Assembly: GCF_030272615.1 (NCBI RefSeq)
Contig: NC_081406.1
Location: forward strand, 184,301,770-184,365,769
Source: Cryptomeria japonica
Lineage: Eukaryota; Streptophyta; Pinopsida; Cupressales; Cupressaceae
Length of the DNA stretch: 64,000 nt
Direction: 5' to 3'
Positions 12,113 to 24,167 of the stretch are shown here, in pieces. The notes under the pieces were generated by a model that saw nothing but the letters and a program-made list of their open reading frames with translations, had not been told where the DNA came from and did no database searches. The position numbers and the translations under genes are program-made. Positions within the stretch are counted from its first letter, which is position 1, and each line of letters opens with the position of its first letter.

Positions 12113-13632
12113 TTGGAGCAGCAATCACTGGAGATAACATCAACTATTGCAACATCAGATTTTCCTGCAACCACTGACATATTGCATACCTTGTTGCCAC
12201 AGGAAGTCTGCACTTCTTATCTTTTTGAAGCAGCTCATATCGATCTTACTATCAAAGTGCAAGTTGATCCAAATAAATATTTGAATATCAATAATCAGCT
12301 CACACAAACTCAAAAGCTAACACTAGTTGATTTGCTTTTATGTCATCAACACGCTTTTGCATGGGATTACAAAGACATGAAAGGAATAGATCCTACAATT
12401 TGTACACACTGCATTTTTATCAAAGAAGGTTGTAGACTGATCAAACAACCACAAAGAAGAATTAATTATGCATTAAGAGAGATAGTTAAAGAGGAACTAC
12501 AAAAATTATTAAATGCTAGATTTATTTATCCTATATCAGATAGTCAGTGGGTGTCACCTATAGTCATAGTTCCAAAGAAAGGAGGTAAATGGAGGGCATG
12601 TGTATATTACAGAGCTATGAACTTAGTAGCTAGGAAGGATCATTTTACATTACCATTTGTGGATCAAGTATTAGATTCTTTGGCAGGGAAGCGGTACTTT
12701 TCATTCTTGGATGGATTCAGTGGCTATAACCAGATTTGAATTACTCTAGAGGATTAGGAAAATACTACATTTACTTGCCCTTGGGGAACGCATGCATATT
12801 CTATTCTTCCCTTTGGGTTATGTAATGCTCTAGCTACTTTTCAAAGAGAAGTCATAAGCATATTTTTAGACATTTCCCAAGATAGCATGGAGATCTATAT
12901 GGATGACTTTACCACTTATGGCTCAGAGTTTGAATTGGCATTGGGGAATTTAAAGAAAGTATTACAAAGGTGTGAAGATTCAAATTTATCCTTAAACAGT
13001 GAAAATCGCTTTATGATGATGCAGGAAGGCATAGTTCTTAGGCACCACATTTATACAATTGGAATATAGGTTGACCCAACCAAAATTGAAGTCATTCAAA
13101 ACCTTCTTGTCCCCACAAAGAAAAAGGATGTTAGAAGTTTCCTTGGTCATGTAGGATATTATCAAAGATTTATTAAAGATTTGAGTAAAATAGTAGGACC
13201 TTTATATTGTCTTTTGACTAAAGATATGGAGTTTGATTGGACTTCCTCATGCCATGAAGCTTTCTTGAAGCTCAAACATGCATTGACCCAAGCACCAGCA
13301 CTCAAAGGTCTGAACTAGTCATTGCCTTTTCATATTCACACAAATGCACCAGATTGTGCTATAGGAGTAATTTTAGGCTAGAAGATGGATAATTTAGAGA
13401 ATGCAATTTATTTCATCAGCCAAAATATGCAAGGACCTGAGCTTAATTATACTTTTACAAAATAGGAGATGTTGGCAGTGATATATGCACTTAACAAATT
13501 CAGGCATTATATCACAGGATATCAAATATATGTGTATATTGATCATACAAAAATAAGATATCTTATGAACAAGCCTTCAATTACAAGAAGATTGGCTCGA
13601 TGGTTACTATTGATGCAGGAATTTGATATTAC
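12113..13632 (+). pseudogene. Reverse transcriptase and RNase H of old gypsy element (5' part of pol)
   Basis: RT copies element RNA and RNase H degrades the RNA strand. Seen in order: VSPIVIVPKKGGKWRACVYY, FLDGFSGYNQI, LPFGLCNALATFQ, the catalytic YMDD box (near 12897-12908), SFLGHVGYYQRFIKDLSK, then RNase H with FHIHTNAPDCAIG and YIDHTKIRYLMN. In-frame stops include TGA after FSGYNQI (CGA to TGA expected), TAG in LED-EN (CAG to TAG) and TAG near 13317 (Trp expected). Pol stops at 13632 where the Tat element begins; the next codons resume at 31462 with integrase. Confidence 0.88.
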
Positions 13633-15087
13633 TGTAGACTTCTAAAACTGGTCAACGCTTGCGAAGTCATACTTTAACATTTGTGCATTGCCTTATTTTA
13701 GGATTTTTGCGTCGCATTAACATTTCTCCTATGTCGCGCACTTGGTCTTTATCATTTGCGAGCATCGAGTCCTTCTTCTACATTCTTCATTTGTCTCGCT
13801 TTCGAATTTGGTCTTGTTGATAATAATCTTTAGTCATGATTTTGGTCGATCTTATCCTGTCGCATCAATGTGCATGTTCATTTGTCATCAATCTTGTCGT
13901 CTTGCGATCGATTTGTCATCGATCATTGACATTTTTAATCTTGTCATCTTGCGATCGATTTGTCATCGATCATTGTCCTTGTCAATCTTGTCATTTTGAG
14001 ATCGATTTGTCATCGATCATTGTCCTTTTCAATCTTGTTGTCTTGCGATCGATTTGTCATCGATCGTTGTCATTTTCAATCTTGCGATCGATTTGTCATC
14101 GATCATCGTTCTTCTCGATCATGTCAATTTGGATCAATTAGTCATTGTTCCTCATCAATTGGTGCATTTATCAATCAAATTGTTTGTCAGCATTGGTCCT
14201 GTCGTTATTCAGAATCATGATTAAATCAATCCTACATCAAGACATAATTGTCGTCCTTGCATTTTTAATTCATCTTCTAGGGTTTCATGATTTATTCATT
14301 TAACCTTGTTTGCCATTTCTCCCTCTAGGTTAAATAATTTATTTATTTATCCTAAGTCTTCTTGTTACAATTAAATGTTTATTTAATTGACTAACTAATT
14401 CCTCCTCTCTTTGTGAATTAATTAATGAATGAAAAATTATTAATTAATTTACCTAATTTTCCAATTTACTAATTTCTCCTAATTCCTAATTTTCTAATTT
14501 TCATCAATTTTCTAAGTTCCTAATTTCTAATTCATCCAATTTCCTATTTTCTCCTAATCTCATGGGAATGACATAGCAAATTTGTCATAATTGTCAATCA
14601 ATCAATTTTGACATAGCAATTTGTTCATAATTGTCAATCAATCAATTTCGCATAGAAAGTGTCAATTTGTCATAATTTGTCATATTTGTCATTCTTGATT
14701 TGAAATTTCCATTCAAATCAAATTCATGCTAATCTTGTCTTTTCTCCAATTTATCTATAAATTGGATGAATTTCTTCAATCAAAAGGTCGAATCAATCAC
14801 GCTTCTAGTACCCTTATGCTATCGTCTCGTTTTGTCAATCTTGCTTTCATATTATACTTATGCACTTGAAGGTGATATCCACAAAACAAAGTAATTTGAA
14901 GGAGAAAGAAGGACAATGGAGCCACATGAAGGAGACATCTACATTTGGTTTGCTTAGATTTCATTTTGAATGTCTTGTTTTCATGTTTTCATTGAATGTT
15001 TTAGGATTGGTCATTGCAATTGAGTTTTCGTGATTGAGCTAGTCCAATTTGCTATTGCTTTGATGATTTCTAGATTCCCACCATACA
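13633..15087 (+). repeat. 5' LTR of Tat element
   Basis: Starts TGTAGACTTCTAAAACTGG and ends CCATACA; 1,455 bp, matching 29998-31461. It contains an array of hairpin-forming repeats (13906-14104) and a TATA-like CTATAAATT (14755-14763) inside a 9+2+9 inverted repeat at 14746-14765. Confidence 0.9.
13906..14104 (+). repeat. Hairpin tandem array in Tat LTR
   Basis: Five copies of GATCGATTTGTCATCGATC start at 13906, 13953, 14000, 14047 and 14086, spacing 47, 47, 47 and 39. Each copy is a 7-bp perfect inverted repeat around a 5-nt loop. The same array in the 3' LTR (about 30267-30475) keeps only two perfect stems. Confidence 0.92.
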
Positions 15088-15092
15088 TTAAT

Positions 15093-15110
15093 TGGTGAAC
15101 CCGACATGAA
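15093..15110 (+). other. Primer-binding site of Tat element
   Basis: TGGTGAACCCGACATGAA lies five bases after the LTR end. The same site class, with AACG for GACA, is used by the non-autonomous element at 38941-47198. I do not assign the tRNA. Confidence 0.75.
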
Positions 15111-17270
15111 CTAACCATTTAACTATGTTTTGAGTGCTTTTGAGCTGATTTGCAGGTAAAAAACCCAAGAAACAGGGCAATTCAGGGCTCTTTGGGCACT
15201 CCTGCGCCTGTGTCACTGCATTCTGTGCCTGTGTCAAGGGATCTGCGCCTGTCACTGCATTCTATGCCTATGTCAAAGGGATCTGCACTTGTGTCAATGC
15301 ATTCTGCGCCTATGTCAATGCATTCTGCACCTATGTTAAGACATTCTGCGCCTGTGTAAGGCCAGAAACAGAGGTAAAAATCAGTGTTTTTACTTGCAAA
15401 TTACTTTGTTTTACATTCTGTTCTGGTACTCTGGTTTTCTTTGGTACTGATTCTCTATGCAGCACCTTGGCATTATGCATGGCAAAGACAAAAATGAAAC
15501 TACTAACGAATTTTGTGCAGATTCGCTAGTCAAAGACCAAACAAATCAAACTTCTAACTTGGTGATTTTGCAGGTTGCCTTGTACTCCAACCAAACTTTG
15601 TGTTTGCAATTTTTAATTAGGAACCTAGTATGTTTGCTAAGTAGGATGGAATGAACATGTGTTTGCTTTGATTGTCGAGTTTGACATTGGAGTAGGAGAG
15701 TATGCTCTCATCCTTCTTAGGGTGATCAGAAATCCAGATCTTCGATACCATTCTCATGTCTTGGATTGTTTGTTACCTTTAGAGGGCCTGCCTTCCCGAC
15801 CATTTGTTTTCTTTTGCAAGCAAGTGACAATCATAAGAAGGGAACAACCCAAAGTGAGCACAACCAGAGTACCTTGGCATTCTAACTCACTATAAATAAA
15901 TACCTGATGGGCGAAAGCTTTGAAGGAAGGGTTACGTGGGAATTGTAGTTACTTGGGAAGTGATGACCCTTGGACTCTTTCTCATATCAACATCTAAGTA
16001 GGACTTCATGGTCTAAGTCGTGCTTGCGTGACTACATTTGTTTGGTATCTTGGTGGGCCTATGTCTCAATCACGCTTGCGTGACACCAAGGAGTAATGCT
16101 TAACAAAAATCCTTATTAAACACCTTGTATTTAGAGGCCAAAAATCCTTCTAGTTGCTTGAGAAGGACAAGTTCGGATACTTGGAAGAGATACTAAGTTT
16201 TCCATGGGGAGATTTCCATGGGGATTGATGCTTGGCTGCCCTGAGAAGTGAGTGCCATGGAAGGGAGCCCCTGGGGTCAAGCATCTATGTATTCTCCTTG
16301 AATCTCATAACGAGTCTACCTCTCAAGTACCTACTGTCCTTGCCTACCATAAGAAATGTGTGAATGAGCATGATTGTCTTGAGTCTAAGTTAAAATATCT
16401 TGTCTTCTTTGCTTGTCAAAAGTTGAGTTGTGTCTCATTTCAAAAACAAGACAAATTGATTCGAAACAAGATCAAACACAAGAGTATTTCATTCAACAAA
16501 GTTCAAAACACCTTCAAACATGGTTGTCAAACATTTTTCAAAATCTTGTCTCAACATTCATGTCACTTAGATTTAGGTTCATCCTAGGTTTGCATTTTGC
16601 AAATTCATTGTCAAGTACCAAGGTTAGGTTTCACCTAGGTCATACTCCTTTGTCTATCAATAAGGGTCATCCATTTGCATGTGTCCTCTTGCATTAGAGT
16701 AATATCATTTCATAATTCAACCTTAGGTTGACATTGTCATACATTTGCATTTGTATCCTTTTCCTCATAGCATTAGGTCACATTCGCATACCCTAGGTCT
16801 CTTCATTAAGCTTAGGTCATTATCATATCATATTAGGGTCATTTGCATAGTAATTGTCCCTTTGCATATAATGTGAAAACTAGGTTTTGTCATACTTGAG
16901 TAATCCAAATCTTTGATAAACCCTAAGTCGTTGTTAGGAAGTCTAGACCCTATCAAACTTTTGTCTTTTTGTCATCATTGTCATTTGGTCAAACCTAGCT
17001 TAGTATCCAAGCATATAGGGGAGACATTGTCATTTTGTCCTTTTGTCACTTGGTCCTTTTGTCCTTTGAGGTCTAAGACATCATTCCAATTTCCTAAGGG
17101 TCTCTTTTTAGATTTGTATTCCAAAAAGTTTGTCAAAATCTTGAAAAACAACAAAAACATAGGTTGCATTCTTGCCATAGATTGCATTTTCATCTATTTA
17201 GTTTGTATTTAGTTGCATATCATACATTATCCTTTAAAAATTCCAAAAAATATTGCATTTGCATAGTGAC
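15111..17270 (+). other. Long leader of Tat element with short tandem repeats
   Basis: About 2.2 kb before the gag ATG. At 15180-15360 there are about seven imperfect repeats of roughly 21 bp (core CAATGCATTCTGCGCCTATG), read as a Ser/Met/His/Pro-rich upstream ORF (15150-15359). Beyond this I see only short ORFs without recognisable domains and TCATTTGCAT-like motifs. Long leaders are usual in this lineage. Confidence 0.6.
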
Positions 17271-20186
17271 ATGCCTATTGAAACAAGGTCAAAATCTAAG
17301 AAGATGGGCGAAACAACGTATCAACCCATTGACAACATATCAAATTCACAGTTTCAAACTAGTCAAACATTGCAAGTTGAAGGTTCATCGAACACATCAC
17401 TACAACAATATGGAATGGTTCAACTTGGACCGCCTCCATTATATGAACCAGTGTTTGTACCCATGAAACTAGCACATGGGAGTGTTCCACCAACACCAAG
17501 GGGAAATGCACCTTTTGATTGGAATCAACCAAACCTGCAACATGACATTCAAATTCAAACATTATATGAGGAACAAAATCTCTCACAAGGATTCGGTTCA
17601 GATCAAGGCGTTCAAAAAGAAACAAATCCAAACATTTTACCAGATTCTTCATCAGATTCTGATGCTTCTGATGATGTTGACATGCTCCTTCAAGATCCAA
17701 AGTTGATGAAAAAGATGGATAAATTCTTGAACAAGGTCTTTAAGATGTTCCCACAAAAATATCTTGACATGATGAGCAATGTGACCTCCTCAAGTGAGCA
17801 AATCAATGTGCAAAAACAACAAGGTGGTGAGTTGTTAAGTTTCTCTCCACATCCAAATGAAGAAAATGTGCAACAAGAAACTCAACCTACCTTGATGAGT
17901 AAACGTGCTTCAAAGGCATTGACAGTGACTATTCCTCAAAAGTCACCATTTGAAACAATAAATAATCCATTATTTAACACAACACCTATAACACAAGATC
18001 AAATGAGGACCACACAAATATTGATAGCTGTCCCTCAACAAGAAGTGGTTCCACGCATGCATAAAAGTGGATCAAAATCTCAGATGCAAGAAAGCTTTAC
18101 GATTGGAATGCCTGATCTCACCAATGTCCAAAATAATTCCACAATGCAACAAAGTTCCTATGTCCCATTAAGTTCAATATATTTGCCAAACACTCAAGTA
18201 CCTGTTATGCAAACTATTGTGATAGATCCTTCGATAATGGCGACACAAAGAGCTATAGGTAGTGGTTTCCACCAACAGAAAATATTGCAACAATTGAGTA
18301 ATACACAAAAGGTACAATCGAATGTGCCAACAAACAATGCACAACAACAACAATATCAGATTCGACAACAAGTTGCAGCATCCTCTGCACCATTACAAGT
18401 TAATGCAAACTTGCAACCACCACAATGGATTGGACAAACAACACATCAAGTCAATGCAAGTGCCATACCCCATCTTAAGGAGAAACAACAAAAACCTCCC
18501 AAACAAAGTTTTTTGCAAATGATGGGATTTACACTAAGGCAACAACAATTGGCACAAAGTCAGCACATTCCGATTTGTCAGCATCAACAACAACATATGC
18601 CTCAACATGTGCCAAGACAAACAAGTTATCATATTTCACAATCGCAATTGATGTCTGTGCAATATCAACAACACCCTCAATTGCAATATCAACCTAGGTT
18701 ACAAACGATGATTCCACCACAAGAAGCATAGCAACAAGGTCAATATCAAAGCATGACACAACCATAGCAGCAAGAGGTGTACCAAGAACATTGTATTTCA
18801 AAGACACCAAAGACGGCAATTTCAGAGCATCAACAACCAATGGGAAACAGGATGTATTGACAAAGCGTACACCCAAGAGTAAGTGATGAAATTCCAAAAT
18901 CTTCACTACCCAACGCATTTGCACAACAACTTGAGAAGTTGCAATGACAAGTTGATGCATTGGAAACCAAAGGAACAAAGAAGTTGTACATAGATCAAGA
19001 TTTATGTCCTAATCCATTTGACAAGAGCTTATACATGCCTCCCTTCCCTAAGCATTTTGAGGCACCTAATTTTGAGAAATATAAAGGGAATGGCAATCCA
19101 AAAGATCACATTTGAGCATTTTTCGTGGCGTGTACTGAAGTGAGTTATGGGGAAACATATTTAATGCGCTTATTTGCATGAAGTCTCACTAGACAGGCCA
19201 TGGATTGGTATTCGCATCTGCCAGGAAATATAAAGACTTGGTCAGAATTGGCTCAAAAGTTTATATCTCACTTCGCATTTAACATTGACAGTGATGTGAC
19301 CATGTCAGATTTATGTAACACCAAGCAAAAACAAGGTGAACCATTAGTAACTTTCTTGCAACGATGGCGAAGCTTGTATAGTCGTTCTTCCCTAGATATA
19401 CCTCAAGAACAACAAGTGAACTTGTTTATCCAAAACTTGGTCCCAGAAATGATGTATGAACTTAAATTGAAAAGTCCGAGTACCATTGAGAAACTCATTA
19501 AGAAAGGAATGAACATTGAAACTGCTCTTGTAGCCAAGGGATTCATTAAGCTCAATAAAGACAGTGACAACACAAACAATTTAGGGGACAGAAATAGATT
19601 TTGGTACAAAAACAAGAATGTCACTAATGATGGAGTTGTTGATGCAAGAGCGGTGAATGCAAATCAATCCCCATTCACAATCAAGAAATTGAGTGCTCCT
19701 AATATGTCAACTATGGAACAAAATCAAACACCAGCGAGCAATGTTACTCAACAGCCGCAATACCAACAACATACTCAACAATATACTCAACAATATAATC
19801 AGCAACAAAACTAGCAACAAAAACCTTTCCGATCAAGGGATGGGCCTCCTCGATAATTTACGCCATTGGGAGAGCCTATTGAGTCAGTAATGAAACAATT
19901 AATACAAGCAAAATTTATCAAGTTTCCAGATATCAAGACAGAACCATTGGTAAAGCCACATTGGTGGAATGCTAATGCATATTGTGAATACCATCAGTCA
20001 AAAGGACATAAAACTGCATCATGTTTTCAATTGAAACATATGATTCAAGATTTGTTAGATCAAGGAGTAATTGAGGTAGATCCACCCAATGCGACCTCTA
20101 ACACTGATCATACAATTTTCAAAACTCCTTTGCTTGATCATGACAAGGGTAAAGCATCTTCTTCAAACTCTACCCAAACAACATAA
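17271..20186 (+). pseudogene. gag: Gag of Tat element with Gln-rich N-terminal extension
   Basis: Start at ATG 17271 (MPIETRSKSKK). The first about 485 codons (to the TAG at 18729) are low-complexity and very rich in Gln and Asn. The capsid region follows: FPKHFEAPNFEKYKGNGNPK, AMDWYSHLPGNIKTWSEL, FLQRWRSLYSRSSLDIP and LVPEMMYELKLKSPSTIEKL. A knuckle variant YCEYHQSKGHKTASC (Cys-His-His-Cys) lies near 19980-20025. In-frame stops at 18729, 18765, 18858, 18943, 19113, 19180 and 19812 are nearly all TAG before Gln runs or TGA, as expected from CAG or CGA decay. It ends at a TAA at about 20184; pol continues in another frame. Confidence 0.85.
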
Positions 20187-22197
20187 CAATGTCATCAATT
20201 GTTTTTGAGCGTCAGATGAGTATGTTTCCACCATAAGAATAAAGGGACAAGATCCTTCTTGCACGGTCACCACTCGTTGATCTAAGATAGTCTTGAAAGG
20301 AGCTCCTACAGTTCCTCCCAAATCAACTCCTGTGAGTCAGTATAATCTCCTAGATCATCTAGGATAGACACCTGCACAAATATCAATTCTTGAATTGTTG
20401 AAAATGTCCCCCATGCATCATGCAGTCCTAGATAAAGCTTTAATTGAGTCCACTGTCCCGACAGACATTGATGTTGACTAGTTTCAAGCCCGAATAGGAC
20501 ATCTAGCTGTTTCCCAACACGTTGCATTTTCTGATAATGATATTTCACCTAATAAGCTCCCTCATAATGATCCTTTACATCTTCAAGTCTTTGTCCATAA
20601 TTGCAAAATTTGACAAGTCTTGATAGATGGCGGAGTGGGTCTTAACATCTATACCTTGAGAGTGGTCATTGGTCTTGGTTATACAGAAAATGACATTGAT
20701 TCTTCCAAAAGAATTACAATCAAAGCATATGATGATGCTAAGCACCCATCTAAAGAGATCATTTCATTACCTATCAGAGTCAGTTGAGTGACAGAAAACA
20801 CTTTCCTACAGGTCCTAGACCTTGATCTCCCTTACAATATGATTCTTGGCTGTCCATGGATCCACGCAATGAAAGCAGTTCCATCCACTTATCATCAATG
20901 TTTAAAATATCCTTACAATGGAACTGAGATAACAATTCCAGGAGATCCTAATCCATTTCAATTTTGTGCTAATCTAAAGGATTCCCCATAGCAGTAGGTC
21001 CCAGTCAATAGAGAGGCCCACTCACATAGTTATGTGGATCCTAATGAATTGTTAGAAGCTGTCAAAGGTAAATTGAAGATACAGGACCAAGGATACGGAA
21101 AGTATTCAATGGCTCAAACATTCCTCATTGGGAATTTACCAATATCTCCAAAATCACATGGCAAACAACATTTGTTGCAAAAGGAACCTAAGGTAGTTAT
21201 TCAATATTAGCCCCCCACTACATTTACAAGATGGGGTGAACTTGATAAAGAAACTTTGGATGATGATGTCATAGATTGGATTTATAAGGATCCAACTGAG
21301 ACACCACTTATCAGGTTGCCAGTGGAACGGTACGGCAAGGGATTTACTATTCTGCAAAAGAAAGGATATGACGGCTGTAGTGGCTTAGGCCCTGACAAAA
21401 AAGGAAGGCTAGAACCTATTATACCCAAGATGCGACCTCCAACTTTAGGGCTAGGTTTTTTACCATTGCGAATTGGACCATCGTCTACCAAAATGACCAC
21501 GTGTAGAAAGGGGCGTGACTCTGATGATGAAACAACACCTGAGGATACCCGACCTGAAACTGGTTCCAATGAATGGGAGTGGAGTTCTTTTTCTTCTAGC
21601 TCCTATGCCCTTGACAATGTTTTCCTTGACCCTGATGATTTGCCCATGGAGGACAAACATTAAATAACTCCCCCTCCTAAAACATGTCCTAATGCTTGGA
21701 TAGAGTCATTCTGGGATCCAAGCTCTGAATCAGATACGAGCAGTTCAAATAGTGATACCACGGACGTTTACATCTTTACTATCTCGACTTTCTCCCTTCT
21801 TAAAACCGATGATGACATGCCCCTTGTCTATCCGCAGCTTATCCAACATGACCAACAAGAACCACTCACATTGGATTGCTTTCAAAATGATGAAGCAATT
21901 GCAGAATTCCTTGGACTACAGGAAGGCATACCACAAGGTGATCATAAGGCAGGATTTGCTATTGATCTAGATTCCACAACATATTTTGGGGAGTCGACTC
22001 CATCTTCCAGTCATAAAAATGAAAAAGAAAAAGAAAAAGTACAAAATCAAAAAGATAAGTCTTTGAGTGAAAACCGTAAGGCACTCTCTGACCATGAAAA
22101 AGTAAAAATAAAAGACGTACCTGCAAGTGAAAACCTCTCTGAGGCACCCAAAGGTGGAAGATTGGACATACCCCTATCAAGTTAGGATAAATCAACA
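20187..22197 (+). pseudogene. Protease and G-patch segment of Tat pol
   Basis: The reading frame starts with a pre-protease segment containing AQISILELLKMSPMHHAVLD (about 20380-20440), followed by retropepsin LIDGGVGLNIYTL (active-site Asp-Gly-Gly) and [20 protein letters not shown] with the PSTYHQ motif. A G-patch follows (about 21327-21420), with YGKGFTILQKKGYDGCSGLG. Then comes an acidic, Ser-rich linker to RT. G-patches are RNA-binding modules known in some retroelement proteases. Stops near 20610, 20787, 20991 and 21661 break it. The pre-protease and G-patch parts resemble those in 42312-45425. Confidence 0.8.
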
Positions 22198-23020
22198 TTG
22201 CTTGTGGAAATTATTGAAGAGATAAATTTGGGTACATCTGACAAACCTAAGGTCATTCATTTTGCTGCTTCACTATCAAAACAAGAAAAGATAGATTTTG
22301 TCAATTTCTTTCTTGAGAAGAAGATCAGTTTTGCATGGTCCTATGCAGATATGCCCGGCCTTGATCCCAAATTATTCCTTCATCACTTGCCATTAAAAGT
22401 AGATGCCAAGCCTATCAAATAGAAACTCAGAAAGATGCATCCCCAGGTGGCTCTCTTGGTCAAGGTAGAACTAAAAAAATTACTAGACGTGGGCTTTATT
22501 AGACCCATTGATTATGCCGACTAGATTTCCAATTTGGTACCAGTTAGCGAGGTAACTGGGGGCATCAGAATTTGTACAAACTTTAGGGATCTTAATAAAG
22601 CATGCCCTAAAGATGAAATTCCACTGCCAAATATAGATATCATAGTTGACATGACTGCTGGATATGAGATGCTCTCATTGATGGATGGTTTCTCTGGCTA
22701 TAACCAAATTCGCATTGCTCCTGAAGATCAACATAAGACAACATTCACCTATGCTTGGGGTACCTACTATTGGAATGTGATGCCCTTTGGTCTTAAAAAT
22801 GCTGGTGCAACATATCAAAGAGTGATGACGACAATTTTCCATGATTTCATGCATACTTTGATGGAGGACTATGTTGATGACTTATTATGCAAATCTGTCA
22901 CAAGAGATAGTCATCTAGCTATCCTCGGCCCAATCTTTGACCGAATGGAATTTTACAAGCTTAGACTCAATCTAAAGAAGTGTGTCTTTGGTGTCACAGC
23001 CGGCAAATTACTAGGCACAT
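22198..23020 (+). pseudogene. Reverse transcriptase of Tat element
   Basis: RNA-dependent DNA polymerase. Motifs in order: FAWSYADMPGLDP, IRICTNFRDLNKACPKDEIP, SLMDGFSGYNQIRIAPEDQ, MPFGLKNAGATYQRVM and the catalytic YVDD (about 22870-22881). TAG at 22420-22422 and 22522-22524 sit where Gln and Trp are expected. A one-base frameshift near 23010-23020, in the segment after LKKCVFGVTAGK, moves the rest of pol to another frame. The catalytic Asp pair is intact; the gene is not. Confidence 0.9.
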
Positions 23021-24167
23021 TGTTTCTCATCAAGGCATCGAAGTCGACCCTACCAAGGTTAAAGCAATAATGGACATGCCTCCTCCTTCTAATCTGCATC
23101 AACTAAGAAGTCTACAAGGAAAGCTACAGTCAATCCGCTGGTTTATAGCTCAATTGGCAGACAAATGTCATCCATTCTAGCATCTATTGCATAAAGGAGT
23201 CACTTTTAAATGGACTGAGCAATGTCAATCAGCATTTCAAACTCTTAAGGACTATTTGCTGTCGCCGCCTATTCTAATGCCTCCTATAGAAGGAAAGCCA
23301 TTTATATTGTATATTTCTGCAACTGAAACGACACTAGGAGTTCTCTTGGCCCAATAGGATGAGAACAACAAAGAGCGAGCTATTTATTATATCAACCGGA
23401 CACTAGTAGGCTATGAGCTGAATTATTCAACTATTGAATGGGCATGCTTAGCAGTGGTATTTGCAACACAGAAACTCTGACACTATATGTTAAATCACCA
23501 GACATTGCTGGTTGCAAAAATTGATCCCTTGAAATACTTGCTTAGCAAAGCAGCTTTGACGGGTCGCCTAGCAAAGTGGGTTATGATCCTCAATGAATTT
23601 GATATTGAGTACATGGAGCGAAAGGCACTAACAGGACAAGTCATAGCTGATCAACTCACAGATGCTCCTATCCAAGATGATCATCCAATGTTGACTGATT
23701 TTCCAGATGAATCAGTCTTTTCTCTCACCTCTTCTAATGAATGGAAGTTATATTTTGATGGGTCCCATACCAAGTTCAGGTCCAGAGCAGGTATATTGTT
23801 TGTCACCCCTCAAGGTGATGCTATTCCCAAATCCTACAAAATAACTTTCCATTGTACCAATAACATTGCAGAATATGAAGCTCTGGTCACAAGACTCCGA
23901 GTAGCGGTCCACTAGAACATCACACATTTACAAGTCTATGGAGATTCTCAGTTAGTCATCCATCAAGTGAATGATGACTGCAAAACAAAAGATGAAAAGC
24001 TTATTCCTTACAAAAATATGGTAGATTTCTTCAAGACAAAATTCATGGCTATCCATTTCAGTCAAGTTCCAAGAATTCAAAACAAGTCAGCATATGCAAT
24101 GGCTATGATTGCTTCCATGTTAAATATACCCAACAATATGGACAAATGTGAATTTTTGGTCGAATAG
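23021..24167 (+). pseudogene. RNase H plus second archaeal-type RNase H (aRNH), Tat element
   Basis: The first RNase H follows the RT connection: FILYISATETTLGVLLAQ, ELNYSTIEWACLAVVFA, LAKWVMILNEFDIEY. A second RNase H begins near 23740 with WKLYFDGSHTKFRSRAGILF, then NNIAEYEALVTRLR and VYGDSQLVIHQV, the typical Asp-Glu-Asp layout. Two RNase H domains in tandem are the hallmark of Tat gypsy elements. Stops at 23178 (TAG, Gln expected), 23355, 23478 (TGA, Arg expected), about 23913 and 24165 (TAG, Gln expected). Confidence 0.87.

Noticed and set aside
13906-14104. Regularly spaced palindromic repeats as a possible CRISPR array
   Set aside because: Plant retrotransposon LTR; spacers are themselves similar and the same array recurs in the partner LTR; no cas genes.
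13742-14220. Overlapping Ser/Ile/His-rich ORFs, repeated at 30107-30589
   Set aside because: They are translations of the hairpin tandem repeat inside the Tat LTRs in all frames; no domain, and repeat period explains them.
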